Made by a program: the position numbers and the translations under genes
The notes under the pieces: model-generated
What the model saw: the letters and a program-made list of their open reading frames with translations, nothing else
Database searches by the model: none
Told to the model about the DNA's origin: nothing
From: Atriophallophorus winterbourni
Taxonomy: Eukaryota > Platyhelminthes > Trematoda > Plagiorchiida > Microphallidae
Length of the DNA stretch: 64,000 bases
Assembly (NCBI GenBank): GCA_013407085.1
Contig: JACCGJ010019479.1
Location: 45,421-109,420, forward strand
Reading direction: 5' to 3'
Part shown: piece after piece, positions 1 to 11,000 of the stretch
How positions within the stretch are numbered: position 1 is the stretch's first letter
Layout: every line of letters begins with the position of its first letter

Positions 1-284
1 CATCCGTAAGTATGACAAAAGGAATCTTGATCGCGTTTCATCCTCTCCATTTTCTCCAAAGCTATCAATGAACCTACTACAAATTAGGACGGAAATGTTT
101 TGAAATGAGGTTCAGTTTAACGCAAAGTGAGACCGCCTTTCAGGTATACCTAATATTGCAATGCTAATATGTTACTAAATTTTAATGACTTCCAATTTGA
201 AATATTATTTCATTCGTATGACAGAAATCTATGTTATAAATCAAGTAACATGACATGGACACGCTCTGAAGTCAGTAGTACACA
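1..284. other. No gene recognised at left edge
   Basis: Nothing recognisable apart from a consensus 5' splice site (GTAAGT) at 6-11. It could end an exon of the GT8 copy 1 gene, whose missing upstream exons must lie to the left, but only five bases precede it, so no reading can be tested. Confidence 0.3.
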
Positions 285-2290
285 AACACTTCAAATGAAC
301 GCGAAAACAACAGTCAAACCAGGTATTTTTCCTATCCAGAATGGTGAATAACTCACTGAAACAGCGTTGGAAACCGCAAATGCTCTGGCAATTTACTATT
401 CTAAAGTGTTCGTGCCAAAGGTTTTAGTGGAACGTTCTGAGTATTCAATCGAATTAGGAATCGAAACATTGTGCGATATTTCGATAAATCCAGTGATTGT
501 CGCAAGTCATTTGCTCAAACTAAACGTAAGAAAATCCACAGGAGCGGATGACATCACACCGGATGTGCTCAGGTTCTGTCACCGTCAGCTTTGTGAACCG
601 CTCTCCAGCCTGTTTAACTATTCGTTGCTTAAGGGAGTTGTACCGAAAGATTGGAAGTCCAGCGTGATAACACCTATCTTCAAAGGCGGTTGCCGATCTG
701 ACGCTGCTTGTTATTGCTAAGCTCATGGAACGTATAGTCTCGGAAAGAATAGTTGCACACTTCGAATCGCATAATTTGTTTTCGCCAGCGCAGCATGGAT
801 TTCGATCACACCGATCTCGTCTCACAAATCTTCTCCTCACGTTAGACGACTGGACAAAGGAGATGGATAAAAGTTCTTGCATCCACGTCTGTTACCTAGA
901 CATTTCGAAAGCTTTTGACAGAGTCAATCATCATTTGCTTCTTCAAAAACTGATGCGTTTAGGAATATGTGATCCACTCCTCTCATGGTTGTGCGACTAT
1001 CTGTCAGATCGCGACGCCCGAGTTAAAGTTAACGGAGCGCTATCCCAAACGTTCAAAACCACCAGTGGAGTCCCACCAGGGTCTGTGCTAGGCCCGCTCC
1101 TCTTTCTGCTGTACATAAATGATTTACCCCCCCTCATATCGTCCAAAATGGTCCTGTTCGCGGATGATATGAAAATTTGGACGCCAATAAGTTCTGCAGG
1201 GGATTGTAAGAAACTGCAAACGGATTTAGACAGCGTGTCGAATTGGGCGGCCATGAATGACATGTCATTCAACATACAGAAATGTAAGATGCTCCATCTT
1301 GGCAAGAATGTTCCTTGGACATATCGATTGAGAACTGAAAACCTAGCATGGAGCTCGTTAGAAAAAGATCTTGGAGTGTGGATTAGCGGGAACCTGAAGA
1401 GCACGGCGCACTGTCAGAACATATATCGACGAGCAAACAGATTGTTAGGAATCTTTCGAAGTATATTTGGAAGATTCTCTCTGGTAACGTTACCAAGGAT
1501 AATGAATGTCTACCTTCGCCCTACAATGGAGTATGCGGTAGAGGTCTGGGCTCCTTGGCTGCGAAAGGATATTGCACTCTTCGATAATATCTATCACAGA
1601 GCAACAAAGTTAGTGATGGGTCTTCGCAATGTTCCGTACACCGAAAGATTGCGACGTCTGGGTCTATGCGACTTTAACCAAAGGGGATACGACGCGATAT
1701 TATTCTGACTTATAGAATTGTGTCTACCGAAGGACATCCACTAAAACACTTGCTTGATGTGTGTGAAGGGAAAGTGACACGCGGACATACCTTATCATTT
1801 TACGTTCCATGTTCCCGTGTTGATTGTCGACGCCATTTTTTCGACGTACGTGCTATATTTCTTTGGAATTCCATACCCCAATGTGTGGTGGACTTTCCTT
1901 GCCTGGCGATTTTTAAGATTCAAGATTCAAGACTCAAGATTTATGGTTGAAAGATTTAAGTTTACAATAACCATGAAGTGGAACTATAGGTACAAATATA
2001 TTTTGATGTATAATTAAAATCAAAATCAATGGGACGATGACCGATTACTAATAGTTGGGGCAAAATTCCGATTAGCTCTCATAAAATCGTCAAGTTTTGA
2101 TTGGAATATAGATAAACCTGGTAATTTGTAAAGCGAAATTGGACTTGCAGTTGCAAACGAACAACATTCGTGAGCCTTACATTTGATATTCTCTATTGCT
2201 TTTATAATATTGTACTTTTCATGTTTTTATTCAGTGGTGTTGTAAATTATTAACTTTTTAACCATAAATCCCTGAATCCTTGAAGTCGGA
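285..2290 (+). mobile_element. CR1-like non-LTR retrotransposon (family A), 5'-truncated
   Basis: Encodes the reverse transcriptase half of a CR1/Jockey-type ORF2. Positions 367-720 carry the first RT blocks (KSTGADDITPDVLRF, VPKDWKSSVITPIFKGG). After a frameshift near 715, 725-1708 continues with FSPAQHGFRSHRS, DISKAFDRVNHHLLLQKL, SGVPPGSVLGPLLFLLYIND and the catalytic box FADDMKIW. A one-base loss near 1685 shifts the frame again, and the C-terminus continues at 1711-1950. The endonuclease is absent. The 3' UTR ends near 2290 with a CCTGAATCCTTGA-type tail. The copy at 8398-8945 is almost identical over the shared 3' part and lacks the 1685 deletion, so family A was active fairly recently. 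Confidence 0.9.
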
Positions 2291-2539
2291 AATTGTTTTA
2301 AGATGTAGAGTCGAATGTGTGCATTTTATTAGATATAATGACGATTTCTATCATCAGCAATGGAGTCTTTTTTGAATACACGACACAAACAAATCAGTTG
2401 ATTTGGTACCGTGAGTCTTCTTGTCACGACATTCAAAGAAAAGGTTTACATTTTAAATTATATTTCGTTCCTTACTATACCGTTAGGTCTCATCCGGTCA
2501 GTACTTATCACCTGTTGATTTAGATTGAAGTCGTGCAAA

Positions 2540-2835
2540 TGTAAGGATTTCAACCACCAAAACAGGTGCTAGGTTATCGCAGTAATTTTTTTCGACAAGA
2601 ATTTTGCTCTGTATACACTTAGCGCTGACATTTCGAGAAACCTGAAGAACTCGAATCTGTTATTGGCCTCTTTCGTTCGTGGACGACCATTTATGTACAT
2701 CACAATTGCATGATTTCTTCTTGCTACACAGATTTTCGACTGACTAAACACTCCGATTCGGGAGGAACAATATCTCTTGCTGCGATAGGCCGTACACGGT
2801 CGATGTATATTGAGGTGCACTGACACCTTTTGATA
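2540..2835 (-). mobile_element. 3' end fragment of an RTE-like retrotransposon
   Basis: Read on the minus strand, the fragment encodes the zinc-finger-like tail of the RTE protein (YCSSRIGVFSQSKIC), matching CSSRIGLFSHSK of the plus copy at 27405-27450, followed by the 3' UTR motif around MYINGRP. Only the 3' end is present, as expected from 5'-truncated target-primed integration. Confidence 0.7.
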
Positions 2836-2989
2836 TAGCTTTCATAATTTTCATCTGATCAATGTGATTTTTTGGATATTTATCTGAAACTTTGTTACGA
2901 CGGATCTACTCATAAAAGAATTACGTCACTACGACTTGTCGTTCTTTGCGTGCAACTATAGTGGATTTTGCGCTGTTCGTTCGTTCATT

Positions 2990-4237
2990 GATTTCGCTTC
3001 GGTGTTTATACTGTTAGATTTATCCATCGGTGTATACCGCTGTCGGGAACAACTCGGAGGATTACACAGAGTGTAATCAATTTCATACCAAAATTCTCAA
3101 CGGGATACTGAAAACTCGCTGCTAAATGTTGTGTCGAACTATACTTAGACAATAATAATAATAATAATACTTAGACCTCGTCACTTCGAGCCAACTACAC
3201 ACAATACAACATCAACCAACCCCGGCCGTATCAATCTTTTACCGCTTTGATTGTACTTTTGGTTGACCCCGTTAAAATGGAGCAATCTGCTGCTCGTGAA
3301 ACATGTGTCGTCTGTGCGAAAGTGGTCAATGTTAAGGACAAATCTGCCACGTGTCGCAACGGCCGTATGCTACGTCTGTAAACATTGTGGAACAAAACCG
3401 AACGAGAGTCTGCGTGCTTCAACATGTGTTCAGCAATGCAACGTGGATGAACGTATGTTGAGGTTAGAGCTCAGCATACAAAATTTAAGGCCTCGTTTGA
3501 AACTCTAGTCAAAGCTCAGAACTCTAGGTTTGCCTGTAAACGTACCGACCGTCAACGGTATGTCTGACCTAAACACCTCTGTCATTAACAAGATTACAAA
3601 GAATAAGACGTCCGTTCATCAGAAGGTTCATTTGAAACAAACTGATTCAAATCCAAACATCGCATTTCAAAAAACCTCAAAAAATCTCAGTGTAATCTGT
3701 AACAACATACAGGAATCTAGCGAGACACATTTTGCGAATAGACAGAGACAACCTAAACAGTGGTCCAACAACTGTATGACGATGGGTTCGGAAACCATCA
3801 GACCTACAGCAGTTACACGTTTGGTTCGCCATCCAAGCTCACCACATTTCGGTGAACCACATCTACTGAACATAACACTAAACAGTGAGAAGGATATGGA
3901 AACTGTTGTTTTAAATTCCGAGTGCAATATTCGAATCTACGCCAACATACCCTAGTGGAAAATAAAAAGACGTCTCGATGTTCGTAAGAAGATCAACGAG
4001 CGTAGCCTATTCCTTCTAGGCGTTCCAGAGGCTGCAAGTACTAAGGAGGCTGTTAAACAACAACACGACTGAAAACAGTGGCTCTACATCGCAGAACCGT
4101 TAGGGTTGCGTGAGTGTGTTGTTGTTGTTGTTGTACCTTCAGGATACCCCGGTCATCAAATTACAAAGGTGACAGATCAAGTCCCTTGAAACCCACTTTC
4201 TTAAAAAGTGCATTGAGAGACTTTGCCAAACATACGT
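2990..4237 (+). mobile_element. CR1-like 5' UTR and ORF1 remnant
   Basis: ORF1 starts near 3277 (MEQSAARETCVVCAKVV) with a Cys-x2-Cys zinc-binding pattern like the PHD-type finger of CR1 ORF1 proteins. The frame breaks near 3360 and continues at 3360-3508. A polar middle part spans 3530-3955, and 3960-4080 reads RLDVRKKINERSLFLLGVPE, the usual ORF1 block before the RNA-binding region. A (TTG)n run lies at 4118-4135. The element stops where the antisense RTE element begins. There is no intact ORF. Family membership (A or another) is not resolved. Confidence 0.65.
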
Positions 4238-7200
4238 GGCAACTACACAGGAGAAATATCCCGTTTGGCGTGGGTGGTCCAGGTTTCACTGCCGTACAGT
4301 AAAGCATTTAGTACGCACGCGCTGTATACCATCATAGTTGTCTTTACAGTCAACTTGCAGTTGCCCCAGACACGAGTCAAAATGACAGCTGCTCTGCCAA
4401 TTTCCTCATCAATCTCCGTGTCTAGCGAGAGGTTATCCGAAATGGTTGAACCAGGATATGTAAAATTGTGCATTGGTTGAAGCTGGCAGTTTCCAACATG
4501 GATGATTGGAGGCGATGCAATCCCTTGACTAATGACTTTGCTTTTGCTCATGCTGAACGTTGGCCAAAAGTTATAGCATGCCGACGAAAAACAGTCCATT
4601 AACGACTGGAAGTGTTCTTGGTAGTGGGCAATAACGGCTGCATCGTCAACAAACAGCGAGTCACGGATTAGCACACGGCGTACCTTGTTTTGTCCTCTCA
4701 ACCGGTTCAGATTGAAAAGCTTGCATCACTTCGCGAGCAACAACGACGCCTAGGCAAATTTCAAAGGCTTCTGAACTGAAACCTTTAAAATCGACTGAAC
4801 CCTTCATGCAAGAGCGGAACGAAATAACGAGTTTGAACAGTCTTGGGGCGCAGCCTATAAGATCAAGCATTTTTAAAAACTTTCTCAATTGACTTAGTTG
4901 AACGTCTTCGTTAAATCCATCATAAACTGCGTATAATGCATACGCTGTTCCCGAAAGTTTCTTGAAGTTGTCTCATGGAGAAGATCATGTCAACGGCTGA
5001 TCTTTTCCTGCAGAAGCCACATTGAGATTCGGAGTAAACTCTATCAGCTAAAACTTGTAGACTGATCTGTAACAATTTAGCAAATAATTCGTTTACAACA
5101 TTCAGATGGGAAATTACTGTGTAATGGTTGCAGTCACCTCTATCACCCTTTTTCTTAAATAGCGTGATGATCTTCGTCTCTCGCATCTCTTCTGGACACA
5201 CTCCTGCCAGCATTGCAGAAGTCAGTTTTGAAGAGGCTGTAATAATGCTGTTCCACGGCATTTGATGTACTCAGGTGGAATTTCGTCGTCACTTGGTGTC
5301 TTTCCATTTGCTAAGCGGTCGATTGCCCCATTGAACTCATCAAGAGTAAGGGGAGTATCTAGATGCTCAGTGTTTGGCAAAAGCTCAACATTTTCAATAC
5401 ATGGGTAAAACCGTACTGTCCCCTAGAGTAGAGAGAGGAGAAGTGCATTACCCATCTTTCCATCTGCTGAGTTTTGTCTAACAATCGGGTCACCAGATAC
5501 ATACTTAATGGGAGCCGTTTTAAGTTTGTTTGGACCAATGGCTCTATCGATCCCATCAAACATACCGTGAAAATTTCCAGTATCCGCAGCTTTTGGGATT
5601 AAGGCTAAATGTCTGTCCAATAGTCATTTGCACATCGTCTTGTGGTCTGTTATACCTTATTTCTAGCTACTCTTAAAAGTCGTAAGTTTTCATCTGTTGG
5701 CATACCTTTGAACCTCAAGAATGCTGACCGTTTCTCATCTAACACAGCAGTCATCTCAGAAGCTTTTGCTTCGAACCAGTCGCTCGTTTGAGCTTTCTTC
5801 GGACCGTAAGTAAAAAGTGCGACTCATCATATGCAGCTTTTTAGCGATTCTCAGTTTTCTGAAGCCGATTCCAGCGGGCTTGTCTTGTTGAACTTGGCTG
5901 TGAAGGCTTTTTGCAAATCGCGCAGCTAGATTAGTTTGGCACATGCGAGTGACGTATATACTTGGTTTAGCAGACAATTTGGTCTGGTAAGCTTACTCTT
6001 CTATAGAATCTGTAGCTATTTAAGTCCCACCCATCCCTATCTTTTAGGATTTTACTTTTTCATGGTTCTGTGGCAGTTAAGCATTCGGTACGTACTACCA
6101 GTGTAATGCTGTCTATGATGATGATAATGATGGTGAAAGCTCAACTATGAGTGCATAAGTTTTGCACAAACCAGCGAATTGTCGGTGCTCCTAACAAGAA
6201 GAAAATCGAGCTAATGCCAACGCTTAGAGCGAGGATGTTTGCAATAGACTTTATGCTGTGGTTTTGTTTGAAAGAAAGTTTTACAGATACAAAGACTAAA
6301 CTGTATCCACATTTCTAAACGTCGTTGTCCATTTTCATTGGTTTAACCTGCCGAGACAATTTTGCCAAGACTCGTAATCTGCACAAACTCTGACATTGAA
6401 ATCACCCAATACCACTACACTTTTTATTGTTGCACGTTTTTAAGGACTGTTGTGGGGTTATGATAAAAGCGTCTTTTTCAGCAGGCGTCGCAGAGAGCGT
6501 CGGTGCATAAACATTGAACAACGTAATGGTACCAGTAATGCACTTCAGATTTAGAGTCCAAATCCGTTCGCTCCCGCCGCGGCTTGGTTCTTATGATTTT
6601 AGTAAGTCGTTTCGCATGACAAACCCAACTCCATGCAGTCGAGACTCATCAAAACCCCTTCCTTTCCAAAATATGTGTAATCTTTTTCTGTTAGCATACT
6701 AGGGTCTGGTAATCGCGTCTGTTGCAGAGCAGCCACGTCGACATTCAGCCTCTTCAGCTCATTGTTAATCACAGCTGATTTTCTTACGCCTCTGAAATGC
6801 GAGACGTCGTCATGAATTCTTGTGAGCATGGACCAGACGTTCCAGGTTGCCAGTTTTGGAGCTGATCTGTGTTGGTTAGCAATTCGTTTCGCTGGTGCGG
6901 AAAAACAGTCTGCTTGTCCGTTGAATCGTAATACCCATACGCCCAATAAAGATAGCACCCATGGGCGCCTTATTGGCTGCAGCCACAGAGGCTGAGCTCT
7001 ACGCCAATCGAGCCAGAGCTTTTAACCGGTATCTGCTGTTTCCCGTGTTATTATCCGTAGAAGCAAAATCGAGCGTTCTCTACATTGGTGGGTTTAGATG
7101 TACGCCAGAGCAGTTCAATGCAGAGAACTAACGGTTGTTCATGCAGACAGTTCTTCCTCTTCACGACACCACTGAAACCAAAGGAACAGCTAGGCTGATA

Positions 7201-7640
7201 CGCTTGGACAACGATGCCGTTTCAGGAATTGGCAGGACAAATTTTAATACAATTGGGGGCTGCCTAACGGGACTTCGGCTCCGGAATTTGTCTCGAGGTT
7301 GAATCCTGAAGCTTTCCCCATGATTGCATGTAACCATGTATAGGTTTGAGATAAAGGTTTTCCTTCCACTAGGTGGACCGCCTTCATGGACTTACGAGCT
7401 AAATCTGCCAGATGCAAACTGGTTTTCAGGCGCCAATCAGCCGCATTCACACCTCCGTCATTTGATGCAGTTCCACCGGCTTACACAGTCCCGCGCGTAC
7501 ATCTCAGGACCCGGACTTGGTTGTCATAGGCCATAAGATCATTTTCGGAATTGGAAGCTTATCTCTAAAACCGCTCCGGCCGTGACAATCATGTAAACGG
7601 GACTCGAATCTAATCTCAAGCGTGATTTCCCCTGTACCCC
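4238..7640 (-). mobile_element. RTE-like non-LTR retrotransposon with endonuclease and RT, degenerate
   Basis: Read right to left. The AP endonuclease start lies at 6900-6640 (KLATWNVWSM, NNELKRLNVDVAALQQTRLP). Endonuclease remnants continue to about 6240. A linker with WFEAK-type sequence follows at 5980-5640, then RT at 5261-4920 (EMRETKIITLFKKKGDRGDC, SESQCGFCRKRSAVDMIF), a DDAAV catalytic box near 4650 and a C-terminal LLYGSETW at 4270. Several frameshifts and stops break it. The 3' terminal ~500 bp found in the plus copy (24840-27490) are missing. The part right of 6960 is probably its 5' UTR. Confidence 0.85.
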
Positions 7641-7930
7641 TAAGGCCACCGGGAAATACCACATACAATTAACATGACACCTGTCGCGACCAAGCCAAAG
7701 TGGTACAATACCAAGGTTGGCATGTTAACGAGATTTCACCGTAAAGCATATTTGCGAATTATCGTCAAATCTCGATAATATCTCACCTGCCTGGCCCGAG
7801 CCAAAGTGGTGTAATACCGAGAGTTGTATAGTATCGAGTTGGCATATTGGCGAGATTTGATTGTAGTCACTTTAAGCATTTTGAGGGTTTGACGAAGAAT
7901 TAATCTGTGCTTCGGAATTTAAACATCATG
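7641..7930 (-). repeat. Tandem monomers, probable RTE 5' UTR
   Basis: Two related segments about 105 bp apart (7690-7735 and 7795-7860) share AGCCAAAGTGGT, AATACC and GGCATRTT..CGAGATTT. Short tandem monomers ahead of an endonuclease ORF resemble promoter monomers of RTE-type elements. The assignment rests on position only. Confidence 0.4.
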
Positions 7931-8015
7931 GTTCGCTGTAATAAACTTATTCACCAATAAATTTGAAGTATAGCGTTTCTAGAATTTGGATCAATTATGG
8001 ATTTTCATTTGGCAG

Positions 8016-8087
8016 ATGATTGGAGCAGCGTGTGAGCAAGTAAGAGACTGTCCTGCGGCCTGTTCAAAATCAGGTGACCCTTTTCCT
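8016..8087 (+). CDS. GT8 copy 1, exon (24 codons)
   Basis: MIGAACEQVRDCPAACSKSG then DPFP, bounded by GGCAG and GTGAGT, phase 0 at both ends. It has exactly the length of copy 2 exon 5 (VIGAVCEQVENCPTCCPKSG), keeping the CEQV and Pro/Cys pattern. It corresponds to the segment after the DxD exon (LGLVENQSDWY in vertebrate LARGE). Confidence 0.8.
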
Positions 8088-11000
8088 GTGAGTATTTATT
8101 TTTTAGAGTTTTTCGTTTCCTTTTTGCCATACCTAATTTTGTGACTGTGATCACACTTTCATCATTAACTTCCGAGTTTCATTTCGATGATATAAAATGC
8201 ATTAGATTACTAAATTTAAAGGTAAAATATGACCTTCGAGAACACGTTGAATTGTACATCGTGCTGCCTTGTTGATGGATATCGTGATACATCGCAGTTA
8301 TGTGATATTTCTCCTTATTTGGCCTGTGCTTGTTCCAGGTTTCATTTACAAGAGACTATCCACGTATTGTGATTTCACTCCTTAGGTACGTTGCTAGGTC
8401 TGGGCTCCTTGGCTGCGAAAGGATATTGCTCTTTTCGATAATATCTATCACAGAGCAACAAAGTTAGTGATGGGTCTTCGCAATGTTCCGTACACCGAAA
8501 GATTGCGACGTCTGGGTCTATGCGACTTTAACCAAAGGAGGATACGACGCGATATTATTCTGACTTATAGAATTGTGTCTACCGATGGACATCCACTAAA
8601 ACACTTGCTTGATGTGTGTGAAGGGAAAGTGACACGCGGACATACCTTATCCCTTTACGTCCCAAGTTCCCGTATTGACTGTCGGCGCCATTTTTTCGCC
8701 ATACGTGCTATAGTTCTTTGGAATTCCCTACCCCAACATGTGGTGGACTCTCCTTGCCTGGCGGCGTTTAAAGTGGAATTGGACTTACATATGCAAAAGA
8801 ATAACATTTGTGAGCCTTACATTTGATATTATCTATTGCTTTCATACTATTGTATTTTTTCATGTTTTATTAATACCGTCATCTTGTGGTGTTGTAAAGC
8901 ATTAACTTTTTTAACCATAAATCTTTGAATTTGAATTTAAATTTCGATCGCCGTAGTTATCTATTCCGGTAATGATTTTACACATGACCTCCAAGAACTG
9001 CATAACGTTCAATAGCAGCTGACGTTATCCATCTGCTCTTGTTTTCGAAGACGCTGTCATTGACCCATTCTTAATTATTCCCTCGTAAACCAAATTTGCA
9101 AGTGTCGGACTCGGTTTTTTTCACTTCGTGCCCTTTTCTTGTGATAAAGCATGATGTTATGTATAACATCCGAGAGCTGATAATTTGCAATCTTCGCTAG
9201 TACCCGGCACACCTCTAAAATTGCAGACACTGCGAAGTATTCTATCTATTTAAAATTTGCAGAAATTCGGCATTAACTCGGGAATGATGCTAATGGATTT
9301 GAAAGAAATGCGTCTCAAGGATTGGTGGACTATGTGGCAAGCCGAAGCACAAAAGGAGCTCCGTTTACACGGGTACTTACCAATTGCAGAGCAGGTAAAT
9401 TTTCGCATTATGCTATTTTTGAACTCCTAATTCCTGTTCCAATAACGATTGTTGCGTCGTGATAATGTAATTTATTTAAATTTACAACAAGTTTGAGAAT
9501 TTTATTAGTACGCTACAAAAATGCTATTCATCCTAATCTTCAAGATTCCGTTTTTCATCGGTATGGTAATTCGCAGATTAGCGCTGGAATAATGTAAGAT
9601 CACTACGTGCGATAACCATAAATTGGTTCCTACTTCATCGCAATCACTTTGCCATCAAGAGTTCAAAATGGGAGCTGTTGGCACTGATCATATTCTCGTG
9701 GGATTAGCCAAAACCGAAAATACGAATAAAACATTGTAACGGTAACAAGAGTACCAGGTTTTAATGTTAGAGCTGATAGTCATGTTTCAGGAAGACTCTA
9801 CCAAACCCACAAGATCAAGATCGTTTCGGAGTAGGAAAAATCTTCTGCAAGGTAATTAAATTCATAAAGGGACATAAGAGCTTGTCATCTAGACTGTAAC
9901 TGCCTAGCAAGGAACGCATCGACAACAAGAATCGATGACAAGACAATCAAGACAAGACAAAGACAGGTGACGGGTTACGTAATGTTTGCACTCATCAGGT
10001 AAGAACAGTATGATCATGATGCACATGCCTTGAAATAGTGATAAATGGTAAACAAGATATGACATCGTAAGCCACTATTGAATAAATTTGGCACAATCAA
10101 CCTATTCAAACACAAGTGCACATGTGCTTTCGTAACCGGGGTTTCTCCTGCCTGTCCAACACAAAGGATTTATCATAAGGCAACGAAAATCTTTACTGGA
10201 TTGCATAACCTACACTATAAGCCCTCACGAGCGGAGGTGCATCCGAAGTGAACTTCTTTTAATCTACATAATGATCCTAGAGGCGTCATAACCACTCTGA
10301 CAAAACGGTTCCAGTCTGCCGACAAATAAGTACAGTTTTTGTGGACATGTCTGTGTGGACATGCAATTGAGCATGCCGACCTTATCCAAAAGTAACTCAC
10401 AGATCCAAACCTTGTTTATTATTTCTCCACTGTCTTTCGTGCTCGTACATTCCATACCAGATGAATACAAACAGCACGAAGTCAGTCTTAAGGTGTGCAT
10501 GTTGGAAATTCATGGAAATACAGAACTCTAATATATTTGAAAATATTCGAGACCGATCGGGAGTCCATAATCTTGAAAATAACGGTATATTGTAAGTCTA
10601 TCGACACGGATGTCATTTTGAGATTCACATCTGCGCACCCTAAAAGGGTATTTCAGTCCATAGCAAAATCGCTATTCTACAAGGTTGACCGCCTTTGCAG
10701 CGATGATGCAGATAAGAGACGAGCTCACGAAGAAGTCAGTCGCCGACTTGCAAATCATGGTTACACCAAGAGCTTAATTAAGCGCTAATTTAACCGATTT
10801 AAACATCCGCAATGTAAGACGGAAAAAGTTTGGCGAGCTACGGTATCTCTACCCTATGTCAAAAGCGCCTCCAAAGGAATAAGTCGAATGTTGAATAGCG
10901 CAGATATTAGAGTAACATATAAGGCTGGTAGAACTCTCCGCTCCGTAATAATGTATCTCAAAGATAAGACTCCTTCAGGTTGTGCGATGAACTGCATCTA

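Noticed and set aside
1..11. Exon end before GTAAGT at the window start
   Set aside because: Only five bases of the would-be exon are visible; no frame or homology can be tested.
520..1404. Minus-strand ORFs of 120 and 135 codons
   Set aside because: Shadows of the CR1-like RT on the plus strand; no own motifs.
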